This document shows positions 25,245 through 33,780 of a stretch of DNA of 64,000 nucleotides, one piece after another. The DNA comes from DASUPK01 sp963800285 (GTDB lineage: Bacteria; Actinomycetota; Thermoleophilia; Solirubrobacterales; 70-9). Every line of letters begins with the position of its first letter. Position 1 is the first letter of the stretch. Below the pieces are notes generated by a model. It saw only the letters and a program-made list of their open reading frames with translations, was not told the origin of the DNA and searched no databases. The position numbers and the translations under genes were made by a program. The stretch covers positions 434,001 to 498,000 of the forward strand of contig CAWDAL010000014.1 in assembly GCA_963800285.1 (NCBI GenBank), given 5' to 3'.

Positions 25245-26012
25245 ATGAGGATCGACGGAGCAAGCGCCCTGGTCGCCGGGGGGGCATCGGGCCTCGGCGC
25301 AGCCACCGCCCGAGCCCTGCACGAGCGCGGCGCCTCGGTCGTGATCGCCGACCTGAACGCCGAGAAGGGAGAGGCGCTGGCCTCGGAGCTCGGTGAGAAC
25401 GCCGCGTTCATGGAGGTGAACGTGATGGAGCCCGAGCCCGTGCAGGCAGCGGTCGACGCCGCCGCCGACGCCCCGGGCGGACTCCGCATCTCGGTCTGCT
25501 GCGCCGGGATCGGCTGGGCCCAGCGCACCGCTTCGAAGCAGGGCCCTCACGACCTCGAGATCTTCCACAACGTCATCAAGGTCAACCTGATCGGGACCTT
25601 CAACGTGCTCCGGCTGGCCTGCGCGGCCATGTCGGACAACGAAGCCGACGATCACGGCGAGCGCGGCGTCTGCATCAACACCGCCTCGATCGCCGCCTGG
25701 GACGGCCAGATCGGCCAGGTCGCCTACGCCGCGTCCAAGGGCGGCGTGGTCGGGCTCACGCTCCCCGCCGCGCGGGACATGGCGGGGCGCGGCATCCGCG
25801 TCAACACGATCGCCCCCGGCCTGTTCGACACGCCATTGCTCGCGGCCCTCCCTGAGGAGCAGCGCCAGGCGCTCGGCGCCGGCATCCCCTTCCCCTCGCG
25901 CCTCGGCCGGCCCGAGGAGTACGGCCATCTCGCCTGCGAGATCGTCACCAACACGATGCTGAACGGAGAGGCGATCCGTCTGGACGGCGCCCTCCGCATG
26001 CCGCCGAAGTAG
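25245..26012 (+). CDS. SDR family NAD(P)-dependent oxidoreductase, 3-hydroxyacyl-CoA dehydrogenase type
   Basis: 255 aa from ATG 25245. Rossmann nucleotide motif ALVAGGASGLGAATARAL (TGxxxGxG variant AGGASGLG), an Asp after the second strand (VIADLNAE) favouring NAD(H), NTASIAAWDG with the catalytic Ser, and YAASK with Tyr and Lys. Internal PSRLGRPEEYGHL is close to HSD17B10-like 3-hydroxyacyl-CoA dehydrogenases, so fatty-acid or branched-chain degradation is plausible. Divergent from egtB; its stop abuts the next gene's stop. Confidence 0.9.
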   Translation: MRIDGASALVAGGASGLGAATARALHERGASVVIADLNAEKGEALASELGENAAFMEVNVMEPEPVQAAVDAAADAPGGLRISVCCAGIGWAQRTASKQGPHDLEIFHNVIKVNLIGTFNVLRLACAAMSDNEADDHGERGVCINTASIAAWDGQIGQVAYAASKGGVVGLTLPAARDMAGRGIRVNTIAPGLFDTPLLAALPEEQRQALGAGIPFPSRLGRPEEYGHLACEIVTNTMLNGEAIRLDGALRMPPK

Positions 26013-27614
26013 CTAGGCGGAGGATTCGGTTCCCGCGGCCCGCGCCTCGCGCGCATCGCGGATCCGGAAGTAGCCCCAGGTGGTTAGGGCAATCATCATC
26101 AGCGTCGAGAAGAGCAGCACGAACCAGAAGACATGATGCCCGCTCTCCTCGCTGTAGGTGCTGAGCGCCGGGTGGAGGATCACGATCGAGAACCAGAGCA
26201 GCGCTCCTCCCCACATCGCGGCCCAGACTCCCTTGCGCCACGTGAAGAGGTCGTTGCCGTCGAGGAAGCGCATGGGCAGCAGCCCGAACGCGACCGACTC
26301 GAGCCCCGAGACGAAGGTGATCGCGAGGGCCGAGTCGAGGATCAGCGTCAGGTTGCTCGCTCCCTCCTTCGAGGCGGCGTGCTCGACCGGGATCCAGGCG
26401 AACCACGCCGCCAGCCCGAGGACCATCAGCGCGCCGTAGGTGACGGCCACGCGGATGCCCCCGGTCCGGACGCTGAGCCGCTTCGCAGGCTCGTACTCGG
26501 CCACGGTGCCCAGCACGACTCCGGGGATGAAGTGAGCGAGCCGGGCCATCACCACCAGGAAGGCCGCCAGGAAGATGAAGGGCGGATAGAGCTTCCACTC
26601 GCCCTTGCTGCCGGGCTCCAGCCGGTGGATCACGAGCCGCCACGTGGTGAAGAAGACGATCGAGACGAGCGCGAAGCCGAGCATCATCCCGATCAGGTAC
26701 TGGGCGGCTCCGTCCTCCGTCGGGAATCCCGGTTCGATGAACGAGAAGAGCACCGCGCTCGCCACCACGCCGAGCGTGAGGGTGAACACCGGATGCCCGC
26801 GGAACGGGATCCACCCGAACAGGAACAGAAGCGCCGCGCGAGGCTTCGACATCATCCGCTTCAGGGCCTCGTGGTTCTTCTCGGTCGCCTTGTTGAAGAT
26901 CGTGACCGGCAGGTAGAGCAGCGCCGCAAGCAGGAGGGCGAAGAGGCCGCCCTCGCCGAGGTTCTTGGCGGAGAGGTCGACCTGGGTCGGGGAGAGCAGC
27001 CGGTCCGCGAACGTCGAGCGGTTCGTGTTGCCCTCAGGCGCAGCGACGGAGGATGCCGGCGGCGCCACTGCGGCAGCGACCTTGCCCCCCTGGATCGTCT
27101 TAGCCGCCTTGCGATGCACGGTCCCTCCCGCCGGATTCTGGTGCGGCTTCACGATCACGCTGCCGCTTGGGCCTCCGGATCGCGAGTGACCGCCGGCGTG
27201 CCCGCTGGCGGTGGCACCCGCCACCCCGCCGAGGCCGGTCGCTGTCGAGCCGGTGGACGTGGACGCGCCGCCACCGCCTCCTCCTCCGCTGGGCTGCTTG
27301 TCCGGCGGGGGCGGGTTGTCCGGTGGGGGATCGTGGGGAGGCGGGTTGTCGGGCGGCGGGTTGTCCGGCGGAGGCGGAGGCGGAGGCGGCTGCGGATTCG
27401 GGTGAAGCGTGTGCCCGCTGTTGTCCAGGCCGCCGTTGCCGCCCCCGGGGTGGACGCCGTCGCCATGCGGCGGGTTCGGCGGGTCCGCCTGAACCCGGTC
27501 GCCCCCGAAGACGGTCAGGGAGAGCAGCGCGAGGGCCAGGCAGGCGGCAAGCAGCAGCACCAGGTGCGCAAGCGCCCGGTGACCGCTCCCCCTTGAGCGG
27601 CGAGTCGAAGGCAT
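26013..27614 (-). CDS. Exported/membrane protein with proline-rich region and about nine membrane helices
   Basis: 533 aa, no named family recognised. A signal-like helix (about 15-36) is followed by a low-complexity exported segment: PPP-rich repeats with DNPPP units (about 72-105), a Gly run and a Ser/Gly/Ala linker to about 225. The C-terminal half has roughly eight or nine membrane helices, with a conserved-looking FGLLPMRFLDG segment between two of them. The repeat DNA is GGCGG/TCCGG-rich. Single gene, convergent with the SDR. Similar FGLLP-motif membrane proteins occur in other actinobacteria without known function (recall, not checked). Confidence 0.6.
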   Translation of the reverse strand: MPSTRRSRGSGHRALAHLVLLLAACLALALLSLTVFGGDRVQADPPNPPHGDGVHPGGGNGGLDNSGHTLHPNPQPPPPPPPPDNPPPDNPPPHDPPPDNPPPPDKQPSGGGGGGGASTSTGSTATGLGGVAGATASGHAGGHSRSGGPSGSVIVKPHQNPAGGTVHRKAAKTIQGGKVAAAVAPPASSVAAPEGNTNRSTFADRLLSPTQVDLSAKNLGEGGLFALLLAALLYLPVTIFNKATEKNHEALKRMMSKPRAALLFLFGWIPFRGHPVFTLTLGVVASAVLFSFIEPGFPTEDGAAQYLIGMMLGFALVSIVFFTTWRLVIHRLEPGSKGEWKLYPPFIFLAAFLVVMARLAHFIPGVVLGTVAEYEPAKRLSVRTGGIRVAVTYGALMVLGLAAWFAWIPVEHAASKEGASNLTLILDSALAITFVSGLESVAFGLLPMRFLDGNDLFTWRKGVWAAMWGGALLWFSIVILHPALSTYSEESGHHVFWFVLLFSTLMMIALTTWGYFRIRDAREARAAGTESSA

Positions 27615-27690
27615 CGCGCCATTGTCTACGGATTCGAACGAATGTCCAGGGGGAAAATCACTGATCTTTGGGGTCGACAGCTCGTACAGC

Positions 27691-28653
27691 TCAGTCGGTG
27701 CCCGCGTATTCGGGGTCGGCGTAGACCCGCTTCCGCCAGGGAGGGCTGATCGCGAACGAATCGGCGTCCCGGCCGGTGACGGCCTCGATCGGAACCAGCC
27801 TGAGGCTGCCGCGCGGGGTGGTCCGCGCTCCCGGGCCGAACAGCGAGGTCCTGAGGCGGTGGGCGAGCAGCTCCTGACGATGGCGCTCCTCCTGCGGCCC
27901 GAGCGGACCCGGCACCGGCCGCGCGCCGAGCGCCAGCATCTCGGTCGCGAGCAGGCCGGTGAGCTCGCGGCTCAGCGATCCCTCGGTCGCGTGACCGGCA
28001 TGGCTCCCGCCGGAGACGTAGAGCGTGCCCTCGGACGGCGTCCAACCCCGCTCGCCGCGGAGCCCGAGCGACTCGGTCGCGTCCCTGACGGCGGTCGCGC
28101 CGGGAACCTTGCCCGAGGCGTCGGAGGCCCAGTCCACCCCCGGAGCATCCGCCCCGTTGTAGCCGTTGTGGGAGCTGGCGCGCGCGTCGACGGAGCCGTC
28201 CGGGCTGATGCGGACCTGGTAGCCCTCCCAGTCATCTCGGTGATAGCCCTTCGCGCCGTAGAGGGCGCGGGAGGTGGCCGAGTCCCCGTAGTAGGTCCAG
28301 TACTGGACGTAGACGCGGCCGGCGCGCTCCCCCGAGCAGTCGTATCCGCGCTGACCGGCGGCATCGGGATCGCGGCAGTCGACCACATGGGTGAAGGCGG
28401 TCACGGGCCGGCCGGCGAGGGAGTGCGTGACCCGACCCGTCTCCGGGCCATCTGAGCAGGCCGGTGACCGGCAGCTCCGGAAGTCGACCGGCAGCGCCCT
28501 CATCCCGTGCTCGTAGACGATTCGCGGGGCGTTGTCGCGCACCTCGCTCGCCAGGTCGCCGTAGGTGGCGGCCAGCAGCGGATCGCTGCGGCATCCGTAG
28601 CTCAGCTTGACCGCGCAGACGATCCGCTCGCCGATCTCATGGGCGAGCGCCAT
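27691..28653 (-). CDS. Exported Vps62-like protein, probably missing its TadE/Flp-like N-terminus
   Basis: 320 aa from ATG 28653. The middle has the aromatic YVQYWTYYGDS and YHRDDWEGYQVRI segments that resemble Vps62/necrosis-factor-like domains with an H-x-x-DWE core. Reading the same frame further upstream (28654-28770) gives RTRSGQGTVEWIALIALV..., a GQ-x-TVE pilin/TadE-like membrane leader, but there is no start codon before a TGA at 28771. So the true N-terminus is probably lost to a frameshift, or the annotated ATG gives a cytosolic short form. Function unknown. Confidence 0.6.
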   Translation of the reverse strand: MALAHEIGERIVCAVKLSYGCRSDPLLAATYGDLASEVRDNAPRIVYEHGMRALPVDFRSCRSPACSDGPETGRVTHSLAGRPVTAFTHVVDCRDPDAAGQRGYDCSGERAGRVYVQYWTYYGDSATSRALYGAKGYHRDDWEGYQVRISPDGSVDARASSHNGYNGADAPGVDWASDASGKVPGATAVRDATESLGLRGERGWTPSEGTLYVSGGSHAGHATEGSLSRELTGLLATEMLALGARPVPGPLGPQEERHRQELLAHRLRTSLFGPGARTTPRGSLRLVPIEAVTGRDADSFAISPPWRKRVYADPEYAGTD

Positions 28654-28858
28654 GCCCGGCAGCCGCAGCCCGACGAGCCAGGCGAGCGCCCCGAGCGCCG
28701 TCGAGACGAGAGCGATCAGCGCGATCCACTCGACCGTCCCCTGCCCCGATCTGGTCCGAGCACACGCGAATCAAGCTAGGCCGTGAGCCGTGCCGGAACC
28801 CACACAGACGTGCCGATGGCCCCACCGATCAGAGCCGGACCCGTGGTACGGTCGCGCC

Positions 28859-29093
28859 GTGAACGCCGACCTGCCGAACCCCGGCAAAGACGGAGAGAGG
28901 CGCGAGGTTCTACGTCACGATCGTGGCGGTGGTGCTCGCCGCGATCTTCGTCCTTCAGAACACCCAGAAGGTCGAGGTGAAGTTCTTCTTCTCGACCACG
29001 AACATCCCCCTGATCTTCGCGCTGCTGCTCGCGGCTGCCCTCGGCTTCGTCATCGGGCTCGCCCTGCCGCGCTTCCGCCGCCCGAAGGACTGA
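28859..29093 (+). pseudogene. LapA-like (DUF1049) membrane protein with N-terminal frameshift
   Basis: The frame ending at 29093 reads RFYVTIVAVVLAAIFVLQ, then NTQKVEVKFFFSTTNIPL, a second hydrophobic segment and RFRRPKD: a typical two-helix LapA protein. No start lies in that frame before the first helix. A GTG at 28859 opens VNADLPNPGKDGERR in another frame, the expected hydrophilic N-terminus, joining after a one-base shift near 28900. Either a real frameshift or an assembly indel. LapA-type proteins are small envelope-assembly factors. Confidence 0.65.
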
Positions 29094-29094
29094 G

Positions 29095-30513
29095 CTAGAG
29101 CTCCTCGACCTGCGCCGCGATGTCGGACGCGGCGCCCTTCGCGTCCGAGAACAGCATCGAGGTGTTGTCCTTGTAGAAGAGGTCGTTGTCGATGCCGGCG
29201 AACCCGGGGCTCAGGGACCGCTTGATGACGATCACCTCGCGGGCCTGGTCGACCTCGATGATCGGCATCCCGGCGATCGGCGAGTCGGGGTCATCCTTGG
29301 CGGCGGGGTTGGTGACGTCGTTGGCGCCGATCACCACCGCCACGTCGGTGCGGGGCATCTCCGGGTTGATCTCGTCCATCTCCTTGAGCTGCTCGTAGGG
29401 CACGTCGGCCTCCGCGAGCAGCACGTTCATATGCCCGGGCATGCGCCCGGCGACGGGATGAATCGCGAAGTTGACCTCCACCCCGCGCTTCTGGAGCTCG
29501 TTCGCGAGCTCCTTGACCGCATGCTGAGCCTGCGCGACGGCCATGCCGTAGCCGGGGACGAAGACGACCGAGTCGGCGTAGCCGAGCTTGATCGCCGCGT
29601 CCTCGGCCCCGATCGAGTGGACCGGGCGCTCCTCCCTCTCCCCCGCACCGGCGCTGACAGCTCCGAAGCCGGAGAAGAGCAGGTTCCCGATCGAGCGGTT
29701 CATCGCCCGGCTCATCTCGAGCGTGAGGATGGTTCCCGAGGAGCCGACCAGCGTGCCGGCGACGATCAGAACGACGTTGTCGAGAGCGAACCCGGCCGCG
29801 GCGGCCGCCAGCCCGGTGAAGGCGTTCAGCAGCGAGATCACGACCGGCATGTCGGCGCCGCCGATCGGCAGCACGAAGAGGTTGCCCAGGATCGCCGCGC
29901 CGATCAGTACCCCGATGTAGAGGCCCTGGGACGGCGAATCGTGGTCGATGCCGAGGACGATGCACCCGGCCAGGATCGCCACCAGAAGCAGCGCGTTGAA
30001 GATGTGCTGGCCCGGGAACTGCACGGGCCGGCTGGGGATGATCGCCTGCAGCTTGCCGAACGCGATGTTCGATCCGAAGAAGGAGACAGAGCCGATCACG
30101 GTCGAGAACAGGATCGGGACGAAGGTGTCGAGCGGGATGCTCGAGGAGACCGAGGTGACGTGGCGGAACTCGGACCAGGAGATCAGCGCAGCGGCTCCGC
30201 CGCCTACGCCGTTGTAGAGCGCCACCATCTGCGGCATGTCGGTCATCTGGACGCGGTAGGAAGCGAACACGCCGACCGCAGTGCCGATCAGGATCCCGAC
30301 CAGGATCAGTCCCCCGTTGCCGATCACGTCCAGGGAGAGCGTGATCGCGATCGCGATCACCATCCCCGCGGCGGCGATCATGTTGCCGCGGCGGGCGGTG
30401 CGCGGGTGCGTGCCCTGCCGGATCCCGAAGATGAAGAGTGAGAAGGCGACGATGTAGCAGGCGGTGACGAAGTCGCTGTTCTCCGCCAGCGCCAGAGGCG
30501 GGGCTGTGATCAC
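29095..30513 (-). CDS. pntB: NAD(P) transhydrogenase subunit beta
   Basis: 472 aa. An N-terminal membrane domain of about nine helices with GGGAAALISW is followed by the NADP-binding dIII domain (about 290-472): VFVPGYGMAVAQAQHAV with the GxGxxA/V fold and IHPVAGRMPGHMNVLLAEA, GANDVTNPAAKDDP. It forms the proton-translocating hydride-transfer complex with PntAA and PntAB. Last gene of the operon; its stop is one base from that of the LapA-like gene. Confidence 0.96.
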   Translation of the reverse strand: MITAPPLALAENSDFVTACYIVAFSLFIFGIRQGTHPRTARRGNMIAAAGMVIAIAITLSLDVIGNGGLILVGILIGTAVGVFASYRVQMTDMPQMVALYNGVGGGAAALISWSEFRHVTSVSSSIPLDTFVPILFSTVIGSVSFFGSNIAFGKLQAIIPSRPVQFPGQHIFNALLLVAILAGCIVLGIDHDSPSQGLYIGVLIGAAILGNLFVLPIGGADMPVVISLLNAFTGLAAAAAGFALDNVVLIVAGTLVGSSGTILTLEMSRAMNRSIGNLLFSGFGAVSAGAGEREERPVHSIGAEDAAIKLGYADSVVFVPGYGMAVAQAQHAVKELANELQKRGVEVNFAIHPVAGRMPGHMNVLLAEADVPYEQLKEMDEINPEMPRTDVAVVIGANDVTNPAAKDDPDSPIAGMPIIEVDQAREVIVIKRSLSPGFAGIDNDLFYKDNTSMLFSDAKGAASDIAAQVEEL

Positions 30514-30845
30514 TGACCGGCCTCCGTCGGCTTGACGGTCTCGGCCTCCGCTTCCTTCTTCGGCTTCCGGTCCCGGCCGCGGAACATGCCGAGCATCCGG
30601 TCGGTCACCATGAAGCCGCCGACGATGTTGATCGTCCCGAATGCGATCGCGATCACGCCGATCACCTTCTCGAGGCTGTCGTCGGCCGAGCCGATGACGA
30701 TCAGGCCGCCGAGCATGACGATGCCGTGGATCGCGTTCGTCTGCGACATCAGCGGGGTGTGAAGCGTGGTCGGAACCTTGGAGATGACCTCGAAGCCCAC
30801 GAAGGCCGCGAGGACGAAGATCGTGATCTCGGTCATCAGGCTCAT
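30510..30845 (-). CDS. pntAB: NAD(P) transhydrogenase subunit alpha, membrane part
   Basis: 111 aa with three membrane helices (FVLAAFVGFEVISKVPTTLHTPLMS motif is characteristic). In actinobacteria the alpha subunit is split into soluble PntAA and this short membrane part. It carries a charged, Lys/Glu-rich tail. It overlaps both neighbours by 4 bases (ATGA), giving a tightly coupled operon. Confidence 0.95.
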   Translation of the reverse strand: MSLMTEITIFVLAAFVGFEVISKVPTTLHTPLMSQTNAIHGIVMLGGLIVIGSADDSLEKVIGVIAIAFGTINIVGGFMVTDRMLGMFRGRDRKPKKEAEAETVKPTEAGQ

Positions 30846-31963
30846 TGGTTGGCAGCCTCCTTGGCTCTCTCGTTGACGATCTCGCCGTCCTTCGTGAGCA
30901 GCGAGCCGGCGATGACCTCGTCCTCGGTGTCGACCTTCAGGTCGCCCTCCTCGGTGATCAGGAGCTCGACCAGGTTCTGCAGGTTCTTGGCGTAGAGGGC
31001 GGAGGCGTTCCCGGCCATCTGGCTCGGCAGGTTCGCCGGGCCGATGATCTTGACGCCGTCCACCTCGACGGTCTCCCCCGGCTTCGAGCCCTCGACGTTG
31101 CCGCCCGTCTCGGCGGCGAGATCGATGAGCACCGATCCAGGCTGCATGCTCTTGACGGCGTCGGCGGTGATCAGGCGCGGCGCGGGCCTGCCGGGGATCT
31201 GCGCCGTGGTGATGATCACGTCCTGGCGCTTGGCCGCCTCGCCGAGCTCCTGGCGCAGCTTCTCGTTCTCCTCGTCGGTCAGAGGTCGTGCGTATCCGCC
31301 CTCACCCTCCGCGTCCTTGACGGCCTCGACCTCGAGGAAGCGGCCGCCGAGCGACTGGACCTGCTCCTTGACCACGGAGCGCACGTCGAAGCCGGTGACG
31401 ATGCCTCCAAGCCTCTTGGCCGTGGCGATCGCCTGGAGCCCGGCGACGCCGGCCCCGAGGACGAGGACCTTGGCGGGCGGGACCGTCCCGGCCGCCGTGG
31501 TCATCATCGGGAAGAGCTTGCCGGACTCCCGCGCGGCGATCAGCACCGACATGTATCCGCCCAGGTTGGCCTGGGAGGAGAGGGCGTCCATGGACTGGGC
31601 GCGCGTGATCCGCGGGATCGCCTCGACGGCGAAGCTGGTGACGCCCTTCTCGGCCAGCGACCGGGCGAGCGCCGGATTGGTGAGGGGCTCGAGGAACCCG
31701 ATCAAAATCTGTCCCTGCCGCAGCCGGCCGACCTCCTCGTCGGTGGGCGCGGTGACCTTGAGGACGACGTCGGCGCTCCAGACGTCATCGCCGACCTTGG
31801 CGCCTGCGTCCGTGTACTCGGAGTCGGGATGTGAGGCGCCCTCGCCCGCGCCGGGCTCGACCGCCACCTCGCCCCCCTTCTCGACAAGCTGCTTGACCAC
31901 GTCGGGGACGAGCGCCACGCGGCGCTCTCCCTCTGCGGTCTCCTTTGGGACTCCGATCTTCAT
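30842..31963 (-). CDS. pntAA: NAD(P) transhydrogenase subunit alpha, NAD-binding part
   Basis: 373 aa. Alanine dehydrogenase/PNT fold: MKIGVPKETAEGERRVALVPD at the start, VLGAGVAGLQAIATAKRLG (GxGxxG NAD motif, about 168-186), VIITTAQIPGRPAPRLI. It binds NAD(H) in the cytoplasm and passes hydride to PntB; the complex makes NADPH using the proton gradient. First gene of the operon; promoter not identified in the short gap upstream. Confidence 0.95.
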   Translation of the reverse strand: MKIGVPKETAEGERRVALVPDVVKQLVEKGGEVAVEPGAGEGASHPDSEYTDAGAKVGDDVWSADVVLKVTAPTDEEVGRLRQGQILIGFLEPLTNPALARSLAEKGVTSFAVEAIPRITRAQSMDALSSQANLGGYMSVLIAARESGKLFPMMTTAAGTVPPAKVLVLGAGVAGLQAIATAKRLGGIVTGFDVRSVVKEQVQSLGGRFLEVEAVKDAEGEGGYARPLTDEENEKLRQELGEAAKRQDVIITTAQIPGRPAPRLITADAVKSMQPGSVLIDLAAETGGNVEGSKPGETVEVDGVKIIGPANLPSQMAGNASALYAKNLQNLVELLITEEGDLKVDTEDEVIAGSLLTKDGEIVNERAKEAANQ

Positions 31964-32006
31964 GCGGACGATTCACCCCCCTGCGCGGGGATTAGGTCGC
32001 GGCAAT

Positions 32007-32432
32007 CTAGTGGGTTTCGCCTTCCGACCGCCCCACCATTCCGGCGGCCCGGAGGGCATCCTCGCGCTGCCAAAAGAACGCGACGTGCGTGACCTTCCCG
32101 TCACGCACGCGGTACAGATAGGTCGTGTCGTCGCGGACCACGGCGCCGCTGACGCGGCCCCGGCCGCCATGCTCGGCGTGGATCAGGATGTGGCCGCCGG
32201 GAAGCTCCCGCGCTTCGTCGATGTCGAAGCGGTAGTCCGGCCCGAACTGCCGGAACCAGTCGCCGAACCACTCCCCCACAGCCTCCTTGCCCTCGAACGT
32301 GCCGGTCTTCACGTCCGCACCGGGCACGACCAGGACGACATCTTCCGCGTACAAGCTCATCGCCCGCTCGAAGTCGCGCGCGTTGACCGCCTCGAACTGC
32401 TTGCGGACGACGGCGATGTCGGTCTCCGACAC
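32007..32432 (-). CDS. SnoaL/NTF2-like fold protein
   Basis: 141 aa. A cone-shaped NTF2-like domain: VVRKQFEAVNARDFERAMSLYAEDVVL, EGKEAVGEWFGDWFRQF, and a strand pattern ending GKVTHVAFFWQREDALRAAG. Such proteins are small isomerases, hydrolases or ligand binders, often of unknown substrate. Five bases separate it from the upstream F420-type oxidoreductase, so they are probably co-transcribed and may act on related metabolites. Confidence 0.85.
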   Translation of the reverse strand: MSETDIAVVRKQFEAVNARDFERAMSLYAEDVVLVVPGADVKTGTFEGKEAVGEWFGDWFRQFGPDYRFDIDEARELPGGHILIHAEHGGRGRVSGAVVRDDTTYLYRVRDGKVTHVAFFWQREDALRAAGMVGRSEGETH

Positions 32433-32437
32433 GCCGG

Positions 32438-33514
32438 CTAGGCGGGTGCGCCGGCGCCCACCAGCCCGGCGAGCTTCTCCAGGCAGCGCACGTTCTCTTC
32501 GTGGTTCCCGTGCATCGGCGAGACGATCATGCGGTCGACTCCGGCGTCGGCGAAGCGCTTGACGCGCTCAGCGACCTCGTCCTCGGTTCCGATCATCGCC
32601 GTGGCGTCGACAAGCTCGTCCGGAATCGCGTTGTACGCCTCCTCGCGCTTCCCGTCGAGGTAGAGCGACTGGACCTCGTCCGCGACCTCGGCGAAGCCGA
32701 AGCGGCGGGTCAGGTCGGCGTAGAAGTTCGTCTTCTTCGATCCCATGCCGCCGAGGTAGAGGAGGAGGCCGGCCTTGACGAGGCCGCGTGCCGCATCCAG
32801 GTCGCCGTCGATCGCGACCTGCACCGACGGCGAGACGGCGAAGTCCTCACGCGTCCGACCGGACTTGCTGAGGCCCGCCTCGATGTGCTCGCCCCAGGCG
32901 TCCTGCCACTTGTCGACGGAGAAGAAGATCGGGATCCAGCCGTCGGCGATCTCGGCGGCGATCTCGACGGACTTGCGGCCGATCGCGCCGAGGTAGACCG
33001 GGATCTGGTTGCGCACCGGGTGGACGTTGAGCTTCAGCGCCTTGCCCTGGCCGGTCACGCCCTCCCCCTCGGTCAGCGGGAGCTTGAAGTGCCTGCCCTC
33101 GTACTCGAGCTTGCCCTCGCGGGCCACGATCTGCTTGACGATCTCGACGTACTCGCGCGTGCGCCCCCAGGGCTTCTCGTACGGGACGCCGTACCAGCCC
33201 TCCGAGACCTGCGGGCCGGAGGGGCCGAAGCCGAAGATGAAGCGGCCACCGGAGAGGGCGTCGATCGTGACCCCGGCCATCGCCGCCGCCGCGGGCTGGC
33301 GGGCAGGGACCTGCAGGATCGCGGCGCCGAGCTGGATCGTCTCGGTCTTCGCGGCCAGGTAGGCGAGCACGCTGACGGCGTCGGAGCCGTAGGACTCCGC
33401 CGCCCAGACCGAGTCGAAGCCGGCGCGCTCCGCGGCCAGCACGATCTCCGTGGCCTCGTCTCCCTGCGGGCCGATGCCCCAGTAGCCGAGGTTGAGTCCA
33501 AGCTTCAAACCCAT
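32438..33514 (-). CDS. LLM class F420-dependent oxidoreductase
   Basis: 358 aa. Typical luciferase-like pattern: LGLNLGYWG, AERAGFDSVWAAESYGSDAVS, IQLGAAILQVPARQPAAAAMA, GRFIFGFGPSGPQVSEGWYGVPY and IPVYLGAIGRKSVEIAAEIADGW. These match the mycobacterial F420-dependent family better than FMN luciferases. Substrate unknown. Upstream partner of the SnoaL-like gene. Confidence 0.88.
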   Translation of the reverse strand: MGLKLGLNLGYWGIGPQGDEATEIVLAAERAGFDSVWAAESYGSDAVSVLAYLAAKTETIQLGAAILQVPARQPAAAAMAGVTIDALSGGRFIFGFGPSGPQVSEGWYGVPYEKPWGRTREYVEIVKQIVAREGKLEYEGRHFKLPLTEGEGVTGQGKALKLNVHPVRNQIPVYLGAIGRKSVEIAAEIADGWIPIFFSVDKWQDAWGEHIEAGLSKSGRTREDFAVSPSVQVAIDGDLDAARGLVKAGLLLYLGGMGSKKTNFYADLTRRFGFAEVADEVQSLYLDGKREEAYNAIPDELVDATAMIGTEDEVAERVKRFADAGVDRMIVSPMHGNHEENVRCLEKLAGLVGAGAPA

Positions 33515-33588
33515 GTGGAGCGCGACTCTAGTGATTCATCCTGTTTTCTGGGGTGAAGTCCGGCCGCCGGGGGGCCGAAAAGAGGGGC

Positions 33589-33777
33589 ATGACGCCCGAG
33601 CAGATGGAATATCGCGCGCAGCAGGCAGAGCACCTGCTCGAGCGTTATAGCGAGCTGGAGCGCGAGCGGGAGACCGCCGGCCTCTACGAGGAGGCCCTGG
33701 AGGCGCGTCGCCTGCGCCTCGAGCAGGAGGCGTCCGTGCTCTACTGGCGCGAGCGGCTCTCCGAGGCCGCGGCCTAG
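33589..33777 (+). CDS. Small coiled-coil protein
   Basis: 62 aa from ATG 33589 with GAGGGG just upstream. Almost entirely helical and charged, with heptad-like Leu/Ala spacing (EHLLERYSELERERE, EALEARRLRLEQEA), so a two-helix coiled coil is likely. No family recognised. I tested it against the E-x3-S-x2-R-x3-Q-x3-D motif of RsiG anti-sigma factors and found no match. It stands alone between two minus-strand genes. Confidence 0.5.
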   Translation: MTPEQMEYRAQQAEHLLERYSELERERETAGLYEEALEARRLRLEQEASVLYWRERLSEAAA

Positions 33778-33780
33778 CGC

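Noticed and set aside
33589..33777. Small coiled-coil protein as an RsiG-type c-di-GMP anti-sigma
   Set aside because: The E-x3-S-x2-R-x3-Q-x3-D motif is absent.
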